A stretch of DNA of 64,000 nt from contig OENT01000647.1 of the NCBI GenBank assembly GCA_900239685.1, positions 1 to 64,000 on the forward strand. Reading direction: 5' to 3'. Of the stretch, positions 25,161 to 36,335 are shown one piece after another (within the stretch, counting starts at the first letter, position 1; every line of letters starts with the position of its first letter). The notes under the pieces are model-generated. The model saw only the letters and a list, made by a program, of their open reading frames with translations, had not been told where the DNA came from and made no database searches. The position numbers and the translations under genes are program-made. The stretch comes from Rotaria macrura (lineage: Eukaryota > Rotifera > Eurotatoria > Philodinida > Philodinidae).

Positions 25161-27608
25161 TGTTAATACAAAAGAGGATCTAGAATAAAGCATCAAGTAG
25201 AAATATGTGACAAATCAAGTCGTTTTATTATCATCTATGAATAGAACAAGTAATAATATCAAGAGATAGAGAGAAAGAAAAGAGATTTGCTGACAAGATA
25301 AGAAAATGAATATTATGAAATAAAAAGATTTGTATCAGGACAATACTCATTTTTCTATTTACGACTATTTCCAAGATGAGAATAGAAGAAAAAGAGAAAT
25401 GCTATCAGATTCATTCTTTACAATTCCTTTTCTAATTGTACTACTACTTCTGTTTCTTTCGTTCTGATATAAATAATAATATGTAGGCGAGAGAGAGAAA
25501 AAAAAGAGTCAAGCCAAAAAGAAGGATGACGTTGAACAAATGCTCTTGGCGTCCTTTTTCTTCTTGCTCTTCTCTCATACTGTCTCTATTCAGTTCATCG
25601 TCCATGGATACTAAGATAGCGCGAACAACACGATGACCACTACATCACGATCGATTTCCTGTCAAAAGAAAAAAGAGAAGTTGAGCACATCTGTTCAAGA
25701 GGAAGACGACGTCTATGAAAAATACATAGTCAAATGTTCAAGCATCCAGCCTCTCTTTTTTTTTTCTATATTCGTCATTATAGTTTCCGGAGGCATCCAT
25801 ACAAATAGATAATTCTTATGAATGGGAGGCAAAAAACATCTAGTGAAACGGGAAATGAATTCTTACATTGAGTTTAACGATTAGTGTGTGTCGAAGGATG
25901 TGTCCGTTTGGTCTTAGCGGTATGAGCTTCTTTCTTTATTTTTAATGATCAAGAATAACAATAATGAGGATGAATTTCTTTTTCCTTTCGCTTTAATGAC
26001 TATCATCATCATCTGGAAAAGGGCAGTTTTAGTGAGCGATGATGTTTACTTTTCTCTACTCGTTGAAGATAATCATAAGAATAAACAAACATATTTATAT
26101 ATCAACGAAAAACTAACATTAACCGTTAGTCAACAGCAGGATTCCTTTTCTTTTCCCTTTCTAATTCGATTATGATATTGTGCTGAACGATTTTTACTAA
26201 TCATTTCAATATCTTGTGACGGCAAATAGTCTTATGCAACAAATGCCATTGTCCTAGATTATATATCAAGACGATAGTTATCAATAGTAAATCGAAGATT
26301 AGTTTATGATGACGATGTTTTTTCGTCTCATCTAATTTGTATAACTAAATCATATCTCCAATAAAGTAGAACATTCAAATTTGAATCGCTACACTGTTGA
26401 ATGAACATCGTAATAATTAATATGATTATATGTAAACACAATTATATGATTGAATTAGACAGTTTTAACTACCTAAAACATAGTGTCAAATAAATCTAAT
26501 AAAGCAATGTCTCATGTTCACTGAAATACTCTGTGTTACTGCTATTACATATTCAAAGGACTCGATTAACAAAATATTCAATGTATTGATGAAACAATCA
26601 TTTGAACATAGATTAGATATGTCATGAATGGAATTTTCTACGATAGCTTACGCATAGTTTCTCTTCTTTTTTTTTAATGTCTTTTACTGATACCGTTGTC
26701 ATGGAACTAGCTGTTTGCTATTGATATTACTCATTTTACAATGTAGTAATGATATTCTAGTCTCGAGAAATTCTCTCCTCCAGACACACAGCAATACTTC
26801 GATTCGGTTGCTTCAATTATACGACATGCTATGTCAAAAAACAATCTTATCGACCTTGCCGATCTTGTTACAGTCAGATAAATAACACAACAATATTTAC
26901 ACGTTGTTTGTTCGATACGAATATAATGCCGACGATTCGTTTTGTTTCGATTGATAGCTGTTGAAATCGAAAGCGATTTCTCACTTGACAAATGTACGCA
27001 CATATGGTTAATATTAAATGCGACACCATGATTGTTCTTACTTTAAACTAGAAATCTTCAGAACCTTTGGATGTGTATAAGAACAATAAACATTTGTCAA
27101 TTTGAATAATGAGAATCACCTTGTATCATATTGTGAATCGTGCTTCGACAACAATGTAAACAATAGCAATCGTATGGCATTGACGACACGGATTTGGTTT
27201 GAAATGAATGAATGACCTCGTTCTACTGCTGTCTGTATAAAAATATTGTTAATTGGGAAGCTTGACTAAGCTCCTACGAGTCTGTTACCTTGATATTTTG
27301 CTTGTAGATCTAATGGGAAAATATACTTTCTATGGTACATTTCATATAGTATAAGTCTCGTCTTGTTATCATCGAAGGTTATACAAACGAAACATGAATA
27401 ACTGCTAGCATCTATGCATCGAGTCTTATCATGTTTGAACTGTAATTAACACTATAATCATTGAGCTTGAGTCAATCAAATGCATGAAAAACATAGTTCA
27501 ATAAAGCAGGAATCTGTCTTTATTATGATTAAAGAAAAAAATTTGTTTTCAAATGTAAGAAAACGAAAATATCTAACGATAAAAGATAATTTTTTTTTTA
27601 TAACTTAC

Positions 27609-27630
27609 CTTCACGTTGATCGACATTCAT
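27609..27630 (-). other. Second candidate alternative first coding exon of the SH3 gene
   Basis: A minus-strand ATG opens 22 nt coding MNVDQRE plus one base, followed by an excellent GTAAGT donor. Phase 1 again matches the acceptor exon at 22699, nearly 5 kb away. It starts just downstream of the 3' end of the neighbouring gene (stop at 27977), so its promoter would lie in the short gap between them or inside that gene's 3' region. Confidence 0.42.
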
Positions 27631-27903
27631 GATGTTATTTTCTCTACTATTCTTGATCATTTAGATTCGTTTAAATATTTACTATCATTAAAAATTGACA
27701 GCGCTTTTATTCACAATAAGAAGAAAAGAAAAGAATTAACTTAAAATTATTAGAATATATTTAGTAAACACGAACGCAATCAGATGAAGAAAAAAGAAGA
27801 GATGAGAAAGAAAAAGATTTAAAAAAAATACACAAACAACAATTCAACAGAAGAAACACTCATGCATTTTACCGTAATAAGACGAAAAGATCACCGGACA
27901 AAA

Positions 27904-27930
27904 GAAGAAGAAGAAGAAGAAGAAGAAGAA
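27904..27930. repeat. GAA trinucleotide microsatellite
   Basis: About nine tandem GAA/AAG units, 50 bp past the stop codon of the Ser-rich gene, in its probable 3' UTR. Confidence 0.9.
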
Positions 27931-27976
27931 GCGAACTGTAGATTTAAATCGAAAAGAAAAACTTTTATATTGTTCA

Positions 27977-29406
27977 TTACAAAAGTTCCAGTCGATCCTT
28001 CTTCATAATTGATAATTGAAAACGTGATCGATGAATATTCGTCTTATATTTAGATGCCATTTTCAAATGTTGTTGTTGTGTTTTAAAAAATAAATTTTGT
28101 TCACGGCGAAAATTTTCTATTGAACCGAATTGTAGAATAACTTCCGAACGGCTTTCATCATCAAGTTCATTTAAATCAATCCATAATAAATTTATTTTAA
28201 TAATATCATCGGAAAATTTTTCACCAAATATAGATAAGGATTTTTTAAGTGAAGTATTTGCTGTCACTTTCGATGATGAATTAATAATGAGTTGTTTTGG
28301 TGGTGGACTTTGAGAAACTTTTGGTGAAACACTGCCGATTGGTGTTCGGTAATTTGAACTATTCGATGAACTGTTATTACTACTGGTTGATGAACGTGAT
28401 AAACGCGGCGATGATGTATCCATCGGTGATGAACGTTGCTGTAGTGGTGTTGATTGTTTTGGCAGTTTTGAATGTGCGGGCGTTACATTTATTGTTGGTA
28501 ATGCTCGACGAACTGTTGGTGGATATCGTTTTATAGTTGCAATAGCAGCGACAGTTAATGACGATGCACAATTCTCATTAGGTAATGAAGGTTTAAGACG
28601 TTTTATAGGACCGGGACGATTTTCAGCATCACACGATGATGCAGATCGTTGTATACCTTGACCAGTTCGTGTCGGAATATTATGACGAGTTGTTGCTGTA
28701 AGTGAATTCGATAGAGTTGGATTGATTACTATTGTCGACGATGAGGATGTTGGTGAAAGTTGCATTGGTGAAGAAGTTGTAGCTACAGAAAAATACAATG
28801 GTTTTAACAAATAAAAACTATTCAATAGAATTCACTATTCGATAATGAATGGCGTCCTTGTCTTTTAGCTAAATTAAGTCGTACGCCCATAGCAGCTTCA
28901 AGTGCTTCAAGACGAGATTGTAGGTTAGGTCCCAATGATTCTAAATAAAAAATAAGCACACAATATAAATTCGTCGTGTGAACACTTTCATCGTATTCAT
29001 TAGTATTTCCTTATAGAGAATACCTGAGCGATGTAATTTAGTTGGAACTGGCATTACAAGTTTTATTTTTAAATTTCTAATATAGGTTGTGTTAAAATTA
29101 AATTATAAAATCCAAGAAGAAAAAGTTAGATAATGCACTACTTCAATATGCACATGTGCATGAGAGAGAAAAGAATATATAGTAACATAGTAAAGCAAAC
29201 GTGCCATAAGTATAGTGATGGTGGTCTATTTTATTTTATGATCTTATTTTATTTTTTCCCTCTATTCTCTTTATCTCGGCTTCTTTCGCGTGTGTGTGTG
29301 ACAAACACTAATAGAAGAAGAAAAACTTACGTTCACTAGTAGTTGTCGGGACATCGACAGAATAAGAAGATGATACTGTTAATGTAGTTGTTTGAAGATT
29401 GGACAT
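27977..29406 (-). CDS. Ser/Pro-rich protein of unknown function with a 24-nt microexon
   Basis: Exons 29406..29331, 29047..29024, 28940..28836 and 28782..27977 give 1011 nt, 336 residues; all introns are phase 1. Exon 2 would be only 24 nt (LPTKLHRS). An alternative is a start at the ATG just before it, giving MPVPTKLHRS and skipping exon 1. Exon 3 carries a short amphipathic helix (LQSRLEALEAAMGVRLNLAK). The middle is Ser/Pro/Thr-rich and basic, likely disordered, with a possible nuclear signal PIKRLKP. The C-terminal 75 residues are ordered and charged: SIFGEKFSDDIIKINLLWID leads to a helical stretch ending KKDRLELL. No named domain is recognised. The large last exon is secure, but the 5' end is less certain. 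Confidence 0.68.
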
Positions 29407-29907
29407 ATTTACACGAGAAAATCGTTTTAACTCATATAATTAACATAAGAAACGGAGATAATCTCCGTTAAGCATCAACGATTGACTTAACCTTGTATCA
29501 TATATAATGTGTGTGCGTGTGTGTGTGTGTGTGTATATTTTACTTTTCATTCGTCTTGATTTCTTTCTAGTGCATTCATCCATCTCATTTTTGTCCTCTT
29601 TTTTTCGTTTCCTTTTTACATTTACCAGATGATGAGTACATTGAATAATCCAGAAGAGTAGAGGACAAGGTTTCTTCTATGAAATATAACGGCGAATGTA
29701 TGAACAAGCGAGTGATTAAGTTATGCTTACAAACAAATAGACAGTAAGAGGGAGCGATAGAATAGGCTTTTCGACATTCACAAATCGTAAAGGACAATTA
29801 CGTGGTATACGCGCCTTTAACTTTGATGGATTAGAGACCACAAGCACAAGTCTACTTTTTTTTAATCTCTCTCTTCTTCTCTTCTTTTTTTTTCTAATCT
29901 CATATAA
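29407..29907. other. Intergenic spacer with GT microsatellite
   Basis: Spacer between two minus-strand genes. It holds a GT repeat of about 30 bp at 29505-29536 and pyrimidine-rich tracts. No gene is seen. Confidence 0.6.
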
Positions 29908-31119
29908 CTATATAAATGGCACGTTTTCTGATCTATCGAATAGACTTCTCAATGATTGTCTCGAAATTAGAAAAAAAAAAGACAATGAAGTAAAATCAAT
30001 GTCATTCATCGCTTTACTTTGTTCAGATTTGAGATTAGTCAACTCGGATTGATTCGTTGATTCATTTGAAGTTCGTTGTTGTTGCTGTTGTTGTTCAAAA
30101 CATAATTTTGTTTCACTGACTTTATTCATTAATGGAATTGGTTGAAGTGCTATTTCTTTAGCATTGGTCTCCGTCATTGTCGTCGTAATTGTTGGTACGA
30201 GTAAAGATTCATTTGTCGATTCAACAACACAAGTTTTATTATTATTCAATTTCAAATGATAACCAGACAATTCACTTTGTAATGCTGATAGATTAGTTAG
30301 TTTTTGTTTAAGATTAAATTCAATTTGACTGATTTCGTTCGTTAGAATACTATAGTCGGTATTGAATCGATTTAGTTGTTTTTCATTCAAATGCTTCGTA
30401 TTTTTAAGAAGATTTTTTAATGTCATTTCTTCATTGCTAAGGATTTGTTGTTTTTGATGAAGTTGATCAATCGATTCATTCTCTTTTTCTTGAAAGAAGT
30501 TTTGAGAATCACTTTGATATGCTACTTTTGGATTGCAAAAAACATTTTCTTCGTCCGAATATAATCGTTTTATTTCGCAATATAGATTATTCTCGAATAG
30601 AATATTTTGTTTTAATTGTTTGATATCTGAACGTATTTGATTTTGTTCATATTGAATATCAAAAAGATTGGTTCGATAACTATTGATATGTTCAGTTTGT
30701 TGAAGTATATCGAATTTTAATTGATCGATTTGACATTCATATTGATGAATATTATTTTTAAGATTATGAAGACATTCAATGGATTGTTCAAGTTGTTCAT
30801 GGTATTGTTCAATATTCGTTGATGATTGAATATTTGAAAAATTCTTAAAGAATTTTTTCGTTTGATTATGATGTTTTTCTATTAGTTGAAAATATTGTTT
30901 ATAGGATTTTTTCATCGATAAATCATGAAGTATCGATTGAAACTTTCTATGAAAATAACTATTACGTATTTTGTAACGTTGAATGAGATCGATACGAGTT
31001 TTATGCAAAAGATTTTTTGTAACATTCGAATCGGATTTAAGACATCGAATATTTTCATATATTAATTCATGACGTTTATTTAGTTGTTGAATGAACTTGT
31101 TGTTGATATCATCGAACAT
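29908..31119 (-). CDS. Coiled-coil protein, single exon
   Basis: An uninterrupted frame of 1212 nt, 403 residues, from the ATG at 31119. The open frame extends further upstream, but that part is hydrophobic and unlike the rest, so I place the start at MFDDINNKF. Residues about 1-290 are Lys/Gln/Asn/Glu-rich with heptad-like Leu/Ile spacing (for example HNLKNNIHQYECQIDQLKFD), indicating long coiled coils. A short Gln run (six) and Ser/Thr-rich sequence follow. The final 20 residues, after a poly-T/poly-A tract in the gene, have a different character and might be an artefact of a missed intron. No catalytic domain and no recognised family. A cytoskeletal or centrosomal structural role is plausible but not shown. 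Confidence 0.65.
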   Translation of the reverse strand: MFDDINNKFIQQLNKRHELIYENIRCLKSDSNVTKNLLHKTRIDLIQRYKIRNSYFHRKFQSILHDLSMKKSYKQYFQLIEKHHNQTKKFFKNFSNIQSSTNIEQYHEQLEQSIECLHNLKNNIHQYECQIDQLKFDILQQTEHINSYRTNLFDIQYEQNQIRSDIKQLKQNILFENNLYCEIKRLYSDEENVFCNPKVAYQSDSQNFFQEKENESIDQLHQKQQILSNEEMTLKNLLKNTKHLNEKQLNRFNTDYSILTNEISQIEFNLKQKLTNLSALQSELSGYHLKLNNNKTCVVESTNESLLVPTITTTMTETNAKEIALQPIPLMNKVSETKLCFEQQQQQQRTSNESTNQSELTNLKSEQSKAMNDIDFTSLSFFFLISRQSLRSLFDRSENVPFI

Positions 31120-32237
31120 GCTTATCGACAAATATGTGAATGAGAAGAATGTTGTTGTTCTTGTTATTTCAATGTCGATAAATGTTTTAATTAAACATTC
31201 ATAAACCAATCGTTGCGTCTGATTTTTTTTTATTGCGGTTTTTTTAGTTCGAATTTATATTGTACGATGTATGTCAAAGATTTCTTTTCTCTGCTATTGT
31301 CACGATCTCCTCCTACTTTGATGTTCATTATGGCCTATTCTTCATCGAAGATTATAATGTATAGCATCATTAAGGGCCTGTTAAGCTCCTATGTATTATA
31401 GATATTTATTCAAGGTGTTTTTTGGTGACTGGTTTGTTTGTCTATCTTCGTTATTTCAGAAAAATCATTGAGCTCAATGTTCGTTGCTGTATTCTATGCA
31501 GTTCTATATAGGTGAATAAACCTTGCACATTTGAATATAAGAACATGAGAAATGAGAGACTAGCAAATTTTTTCTCACTTGAAAAGAGCACAATTTTCAT
31601 GTATACGAACAAGATTGATATGTTAATTATGATCGTTTTATGTTTTTTTTTGTAGAGTAAAGCGTTTATTTGAACACTTGTGCAACGTTTTTTATTTTTT
31701 CTACTTGATAAATATCTTTTTTTTTACTGTACACATCGTTTTTATTGCATATCGTAGAATTTTTACAAGTAGCTTCATTGAAATAGATTGCTTCCTGTTT
31801 TGAAAGAAAAAAAACGTATCATAGGCTACCGACTTCTAAATAGGTTATGCTTTCTTCATAATAAGAAGTATTTCTATAATTAGAGGACTAGTTTCTTTTC
31901 ACTCTGTTTTTCTTTTCTAGTTGATAGATAAGACATTTGAAAAAAGAGTGCTTACACTCTCTAACTTATGATATATTGTTTCATATGGAAAGGAAACTGA
32001 GCACATAAGAGGACAATTCATAGAAGATTCAGGTTGATTAAATGACGTATTTTATGACTTTGTTCATAGAATCATTGCGAAACATACTACATTTTTCTTT
32101 ACTGAGAGTTCTTTCATCAATTCAACGTTTAAGTTTCAATATTTCAACATATATATATATATAACCGACAATATTACATGGCATGACTCTACTTGATTTA
32201 AGCTATATATATTTGTCAAGGATTCTTTAATTTGCAG

Positions 32238-32330
32238 GCGCAGTCACCTGTCAGCACTTTGATTTAGAGAAATTAAAACACGTCTATCTTGACATGATGA
32301 ATGCTTCTACAGTTAATGAAAAACTTCATC
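32238..32330 (+). other. Orphan symmetric exon-like segment
   Basis: A TTTGCAG acceptor precedes 93 nt open in a single frame (phase 1 in, phase 1 out) and a GTGAGA donor follows. The two other frames contain stops. The peptide, AVTCQHFDLEKLKHVYLDMM and a short continuation, is protein-like. No partner exon was found on either side. It may be the last legible exon of a dead gene or part of a widely spaced one. Confidence 0.35.
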
Positions 32331-33171
32331 GTGAGAACAGTACAATTAATTATTAATCAACCTTGTACTTAAAAGTACGAGTGTGTAAATGAAAAAAAAA
32401 AAGAAACTCCTAAAATTAAAAGAAGTGTTCAAAACTTATACCAAACAGAACAAATTCTTCTTTAGAGTTCCCAGACGATCGACAGACAAAAATTTTTATT
32501 CTATAGAACATCAATGCATCTTTCGAAAGCCAGTCGTTTTTATCGGAGTATTATAAGAAGTTTGATCCTGCTAAAATTTTCACTATTCTCCCACATAAAT
32601 ATTTATGTATAGAATTATTCGTTAATTAATTTTCAACAATGAATATTAATTGTAAGAGTTAGAGTGTTTCGTCTGCTAACAGAAGTGAATATGAAAAATA
32701 ATAGGTACTACTGTTGATAAGATTGATGTTTCAAATATAAGTTTTTGCAATACATCTTGACAAGAAAATTACAAGTTATATTCTGAATTATAAAAAGTAC
32801 TCGATCAAGTTTAATCACAATATAGATATGTGTTTTTCATACACAATAAATCATTAACGTCAATGTAAGTAGTTGTATATAAAATGAACCAACGATTTTC
32901 AATATATTTATTTCAAATCTTATTCAATTCGTATGGTCGTATTGTAAAATCACTCATAAAAGAAAACGATTGTAAAACATTTTTTTAACCGATATTTATG
33001 AGGGTTGTATATTCGTGTGATTTTCAAGGTAAAAGGATATTTCATAATAGTTTATTTTCATATGATATCATTGATGAAGTAAATACCATCCAAATCATGG
33101 AAAGCTGAAGTATGAGCTCAAATTATATTCAGATGTTCTGTAAAGTCATGATTTTGCAGCAAGTTTTAATC

Positions 33172-33507
33172 ATTTTCTAGGCAGATAAGAGTGTCTGTAA
33201 ATGCTGCCACTAGGTACAATTAGACCAAGTTCAAATGCTGCATAGTATGATGTTTTAGCTGCTTTCATCATTTCGATTGTTTCACCAACATGTGTTAAAC
33301 CAATAGAAGGAATTTTTGCTACAGTCAGAATGCTTCGCGATGTAGCTCGTCATTTGAAAATATAGTTAAAAAATCGTTTAAATGTTTATTTGATAATCAT
33401 TAAAAGAAGTGATATGAAGCTATGATCTACCATGAATCAATTTAGCAGCAAAACTTTCTGCTACGAATGCAGAATGCGTCAATTTAAACGATGCACGTAT
33501 AAATAGC
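33172..33507 (-). pseudogene. Fragments of an enzyme-like protein
   Basis: Two minus-strand pieces look strongly coding. The upstream one (about 33500-33430) reads SFKLTHSAFVAESFAAKLIH. The downstream one (33322..33172) follows a CTGTAG acceptor and reads VAKIPSIGLTHVGETIEMMK, then KTSYYAAFELGLIVPSGSIY, before a stop. The regular helix-strand character suggests a soluble metabolic enzyme, but I could not place the family. No start and no intact connection between the pieces were found, so this is most likely a pseudogene remnant. Confidence 0.45.
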
Positions 33508-34639
33508 AGCTTGAAATAGAATGATTCTACAAAAACAAAATAGCCGAAGGGAGTATTTCAATGAAAATGAAAAGAGTTCAATGAGTTTTCATCATTAAGA
33601 AAAATCATTTTCTTATTTGTTGAAATAATCTGATCGATAGGTTTCTCTCGTGGAAATGAAAAATACCACCATCATAAGATAAACATTTTCCATTCATTCT
33701 TAGTAGCCATTTAGCATAGAATCTATGCAGAGAGCAGCAACAGCTCGATAAAAAAGATTAAGAAATGCATCACTATCAGTTGCAGAAATTATTAGCCTTA
33801 TTGATGAATAATACTTCGTTTAAAAATTTCTACGAACTACAATATGGCATAATATCGTTTTATTTGAAACTTGCAACCATTCAGAAAATATGCTACTTCT
33901 AACTATATCATTTTTCATGCAATATAGAATATCCTCAATTGTCTGATAAGTCTAGATAAATTTCTATTTGATGCATCAACAACATCATTATGAATTATTT
34001 GTCTATTCAATGATTGATTTAAAACACTATAAACGTTTTTTTACAATGACATGTTTGAGGATTTCCGTCAATAACTAAGTCTATTTGTGCATCTGTACGT
34101 GTAGTACTCTTTTTAAAATTTTTGTATTCTTCAGTTTAGATAATGTTGTTGGGTAGTCGTTCGTTCTTTCGCTAGCTTCTTCGTGTCAACTAGTTATTGC
34201 TTATTTCATATGTATCAATATACAATGATAAAATCTTTTTGCGTAAGACGTATCTGCTTCTTAGAAGGCCTGGAGTTTTTTTAAATGTCAAATACTATGG
34301 CTCTCTCCTTTCTGTCACAAGTACCACATTGGTATTTTGTTTCATTCAATACGTTTGATGATAACCAACTATTTTTTCCTCTTGTCTACTTGCTTGACAA
34401 AAAACATAATTGGAACTTAAAAACTGTGATTAATAATCACAAAAATAAATATTTTTTTTTCCAGTAGCATATCTTTCTATTTATTAGAAGAAGAAAAAAA
34501 TCCAAGTTCGACCTTTTCTTAACTAATAAATGATAGAACAAAGTTTGGCACACACACATATGAATACAACGAAGAGAAAACTAAAATGTCATGCTCATCA
34601 ATCCGTTTGTTTCATAGACGAAAATGTCGTTGCGAGTAT

Positions 34640-35071
34640 TCAGCTAAGCTGTAAAATCAAATGCACTTCACCATGGGAACCAAGACCGAGATGAGCAGGT
34701 AATTTAACCCATTCATCTAAACGTCCACCAGCTTGTTGAATCTTTTTCAGACTAAGTTTTGCTGAACCAATAGAATCTTTACCAACAGCATCATCATCGT
34801 AGGCCTTAATACGTAAAGTATCCTCTCCCTTTTGTAAATTACTATTAAAAAACAATGAACATATGACTAAAAAGAAACGAAAATCTTCATTCACTTACAA
34901 AGTAAATGATTCGTTCCATGCTGGTGAATTATTATCTTTAATAGTTGTTGTGCGTTGTTTGTACTCTTTCTCTAAGTATAATTCAATGTATGCATCATTT
35001 TGACCGAGAGCATCTTGATCTTTGAGATTGCGAGCTTCAACAACAGTGACTGTGAGAGTTCCATGCGACAT
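34640..35071 (-). CDS. Small single C2-domain protein
   Basis: Two exons, 35071..34899 and 34841..34640, give 375 nt, 124 residues, essentially one C2 domain. Exon 1: MSHGTLTVTVVEARNLKDQD, then the strand LGQNDAYIELYLEK and SPAWNESFTF. Exon 2: LRIKAYDDDAVGKDSIGSAK and WVKLP, ending HLILQLS. C2 domains bind phospholipids, often through calcium held by aspartates in two loops. Here D19, D21, D27 and the DDD triplet are present in the expected loops, so calcium binding is plausible. No membrane segment or second domain is present. It resembles the short soluble C2 proteins of plants and invertebrates; the partner and pathway are unknown. Confidence 0.88.
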
Positions 35072-36052
35072 GTTGACTTTTTTACGATTGAATTACTGAT
35101 TAATAGAAATGTGTATATGAAAAATAGACTGAAATAGAGTTTAGTCTTCTCGCCTTTTATAATTCTACGATTGTCAATCGCCTCTCGATAGAAGGAAAAA
35201 GAGAGAAAGAGAGAGCGGGCGAAAAGGTGAAAAATTACTTTCGTAGCAATCAACGTCAAGAAAAATAACGTCAAGTTGAATGGCTTGCAGAAAAGAAAAA
35301 GAATGAATAAATATTACTTGATTGTTATTCACGATGTACCATTAACAAAAGTAAAAAAATATACAAAATCCAGGACATCAATATCATTTGATCATTCATG
35401 ACATCAATTTACAGAATGAAAAATATTTTTTGGTTTCAGGGACACCCAATGGTTATTGTGTAGGTAATAGAGAAAGAGCGTATGACGTATTGATGAAAAT
35501 AACATTGAAGGTTTGGATGAATAATTATAATAACCAATGCCTTATTAATCGACTCGTCTCATAGAAAATTAAGTGTTCGAAGGATTCATGAAATGAAATT
35601 AATCAATAGTATTGTCATAAAAGATCTATTTATAATTTAAAATGCGAAGTTTTATTGTCGTACAAGTGATTCATGCGCAATAATAATCAATTATAAAATG
35701 AACTTTGAAAATCTTCTTTCTGAGGCTTCATAAAGTGTATTATTCATAATATTGAGTCTACATCACACTCATTCACCCCACACCCATATCAATATCGTTA
35801 CACATTCACCTTCAGTATTAACTTCATTTTTTTGTGTCGTGCACGAAGTGACGTATCATACGTTTGGACTTCGAAAAGTTACAATTATTTTTCGTTTTCA
35901 ATGGTATTCATCATTTAATCCGTTAGCGAAGATTTTCGATTTAATTGGCATACTACTATAATAAGAAGAATAGATCTGTAGGATATATTCGTAGAGTAAG
36001 CATTGTCAAAATGTATGTAAAATAAAAATGATTTAGTAAAACAATTTATCTG

Positions 36053-36335
36053 TTACCCAGGCAGACAAAAATTTGGAAAAACGCGTTTAAACGCACAATC
36101 GGGAACGCCGATTGTGAGTCACTAACGCTCATTAACAACACGCAACAAACGCGTTTTTTACGGAGAATTTTCACTTTCTGAGCGTNNNNNNNNNNNNNNN
36201 NNACGCTCAGAAAGTGAAAATTCTCCGTAAAAAACGCGTTTGTTGCGTGTTGTTAATGAGCGTTAGTGACTCACAATCGGCGTTCCCGATTGTGCGTTTA
36301 AACGCGTTTTTCCAAATGTTTGTCTGCTTGGGTAA
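36053..36335. mobile_element. Foldback (long inverted repeat) non-autonomous element
   Basis: Two 133-bp arms, 36053-36185 and 36203-36335, are reverse complements of each other with only about two mismatches near the ends. The ends read TTACCCAGGCAGACAAA and, inverted, TTACCCAAGCAGACAAA. The arms are rich in ACGCGTTTAAACGC-type sequence, far more GC than the surroundings. No coding capacity. This is the structure of a foldback or hairpin MITE. A target duplication cannot be separated from the palindromic TTA/TAA ends. Near-identical arms suggest recent formation or gene conversion. Confidence 0.85.
36186..36202. other. Assembly gap of 17 N
   Basis: Seventeen undetermined bases sit exactly at the centre of the perfect inverted repeat, the place where a hairpin blocks sequencing or assembly. 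The true loop sequence and length are unknown. Confidence 0.98.

Larger units (their letters stand above)
22842..27976. other. 5-kb gene-free region with candidate alternative promoters
   Basis: No complete gene. It contains two mini-exons that could start alternative SH3-gene transcripts (25127-25160 and 27609-27630), plus simple repeats: AG near 23091-23106, CAT at 24315-24343 and GAA at 27904-27930. Small open frames here (for example 23180-23416, 25945-26175, 26731-27003) show no domain. If the alternative first exons are real, most of this stretch is intron and promoter sequence of the SH3 gene. Confidence 0.5.
31120..34639. other. Gene-poor region with an orphan exon and an enzyme relic
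   Basis: AT-rich. Two items stand out and are listed separately: a plus-strand exon-like block at 32238-32330 and minus-strand enzyme-like fragments at 33172-33507. The rest shows poly-T tracts and a TA repeat near 32151-32162 and no supported gene. Confidence 0.5.

Noticed and set aside
28297..28571. Open frames in other frames over the Ser-rich gene
   Set aside because: They are frame shadows of a Ser/Thr repeat-rich coding exon.
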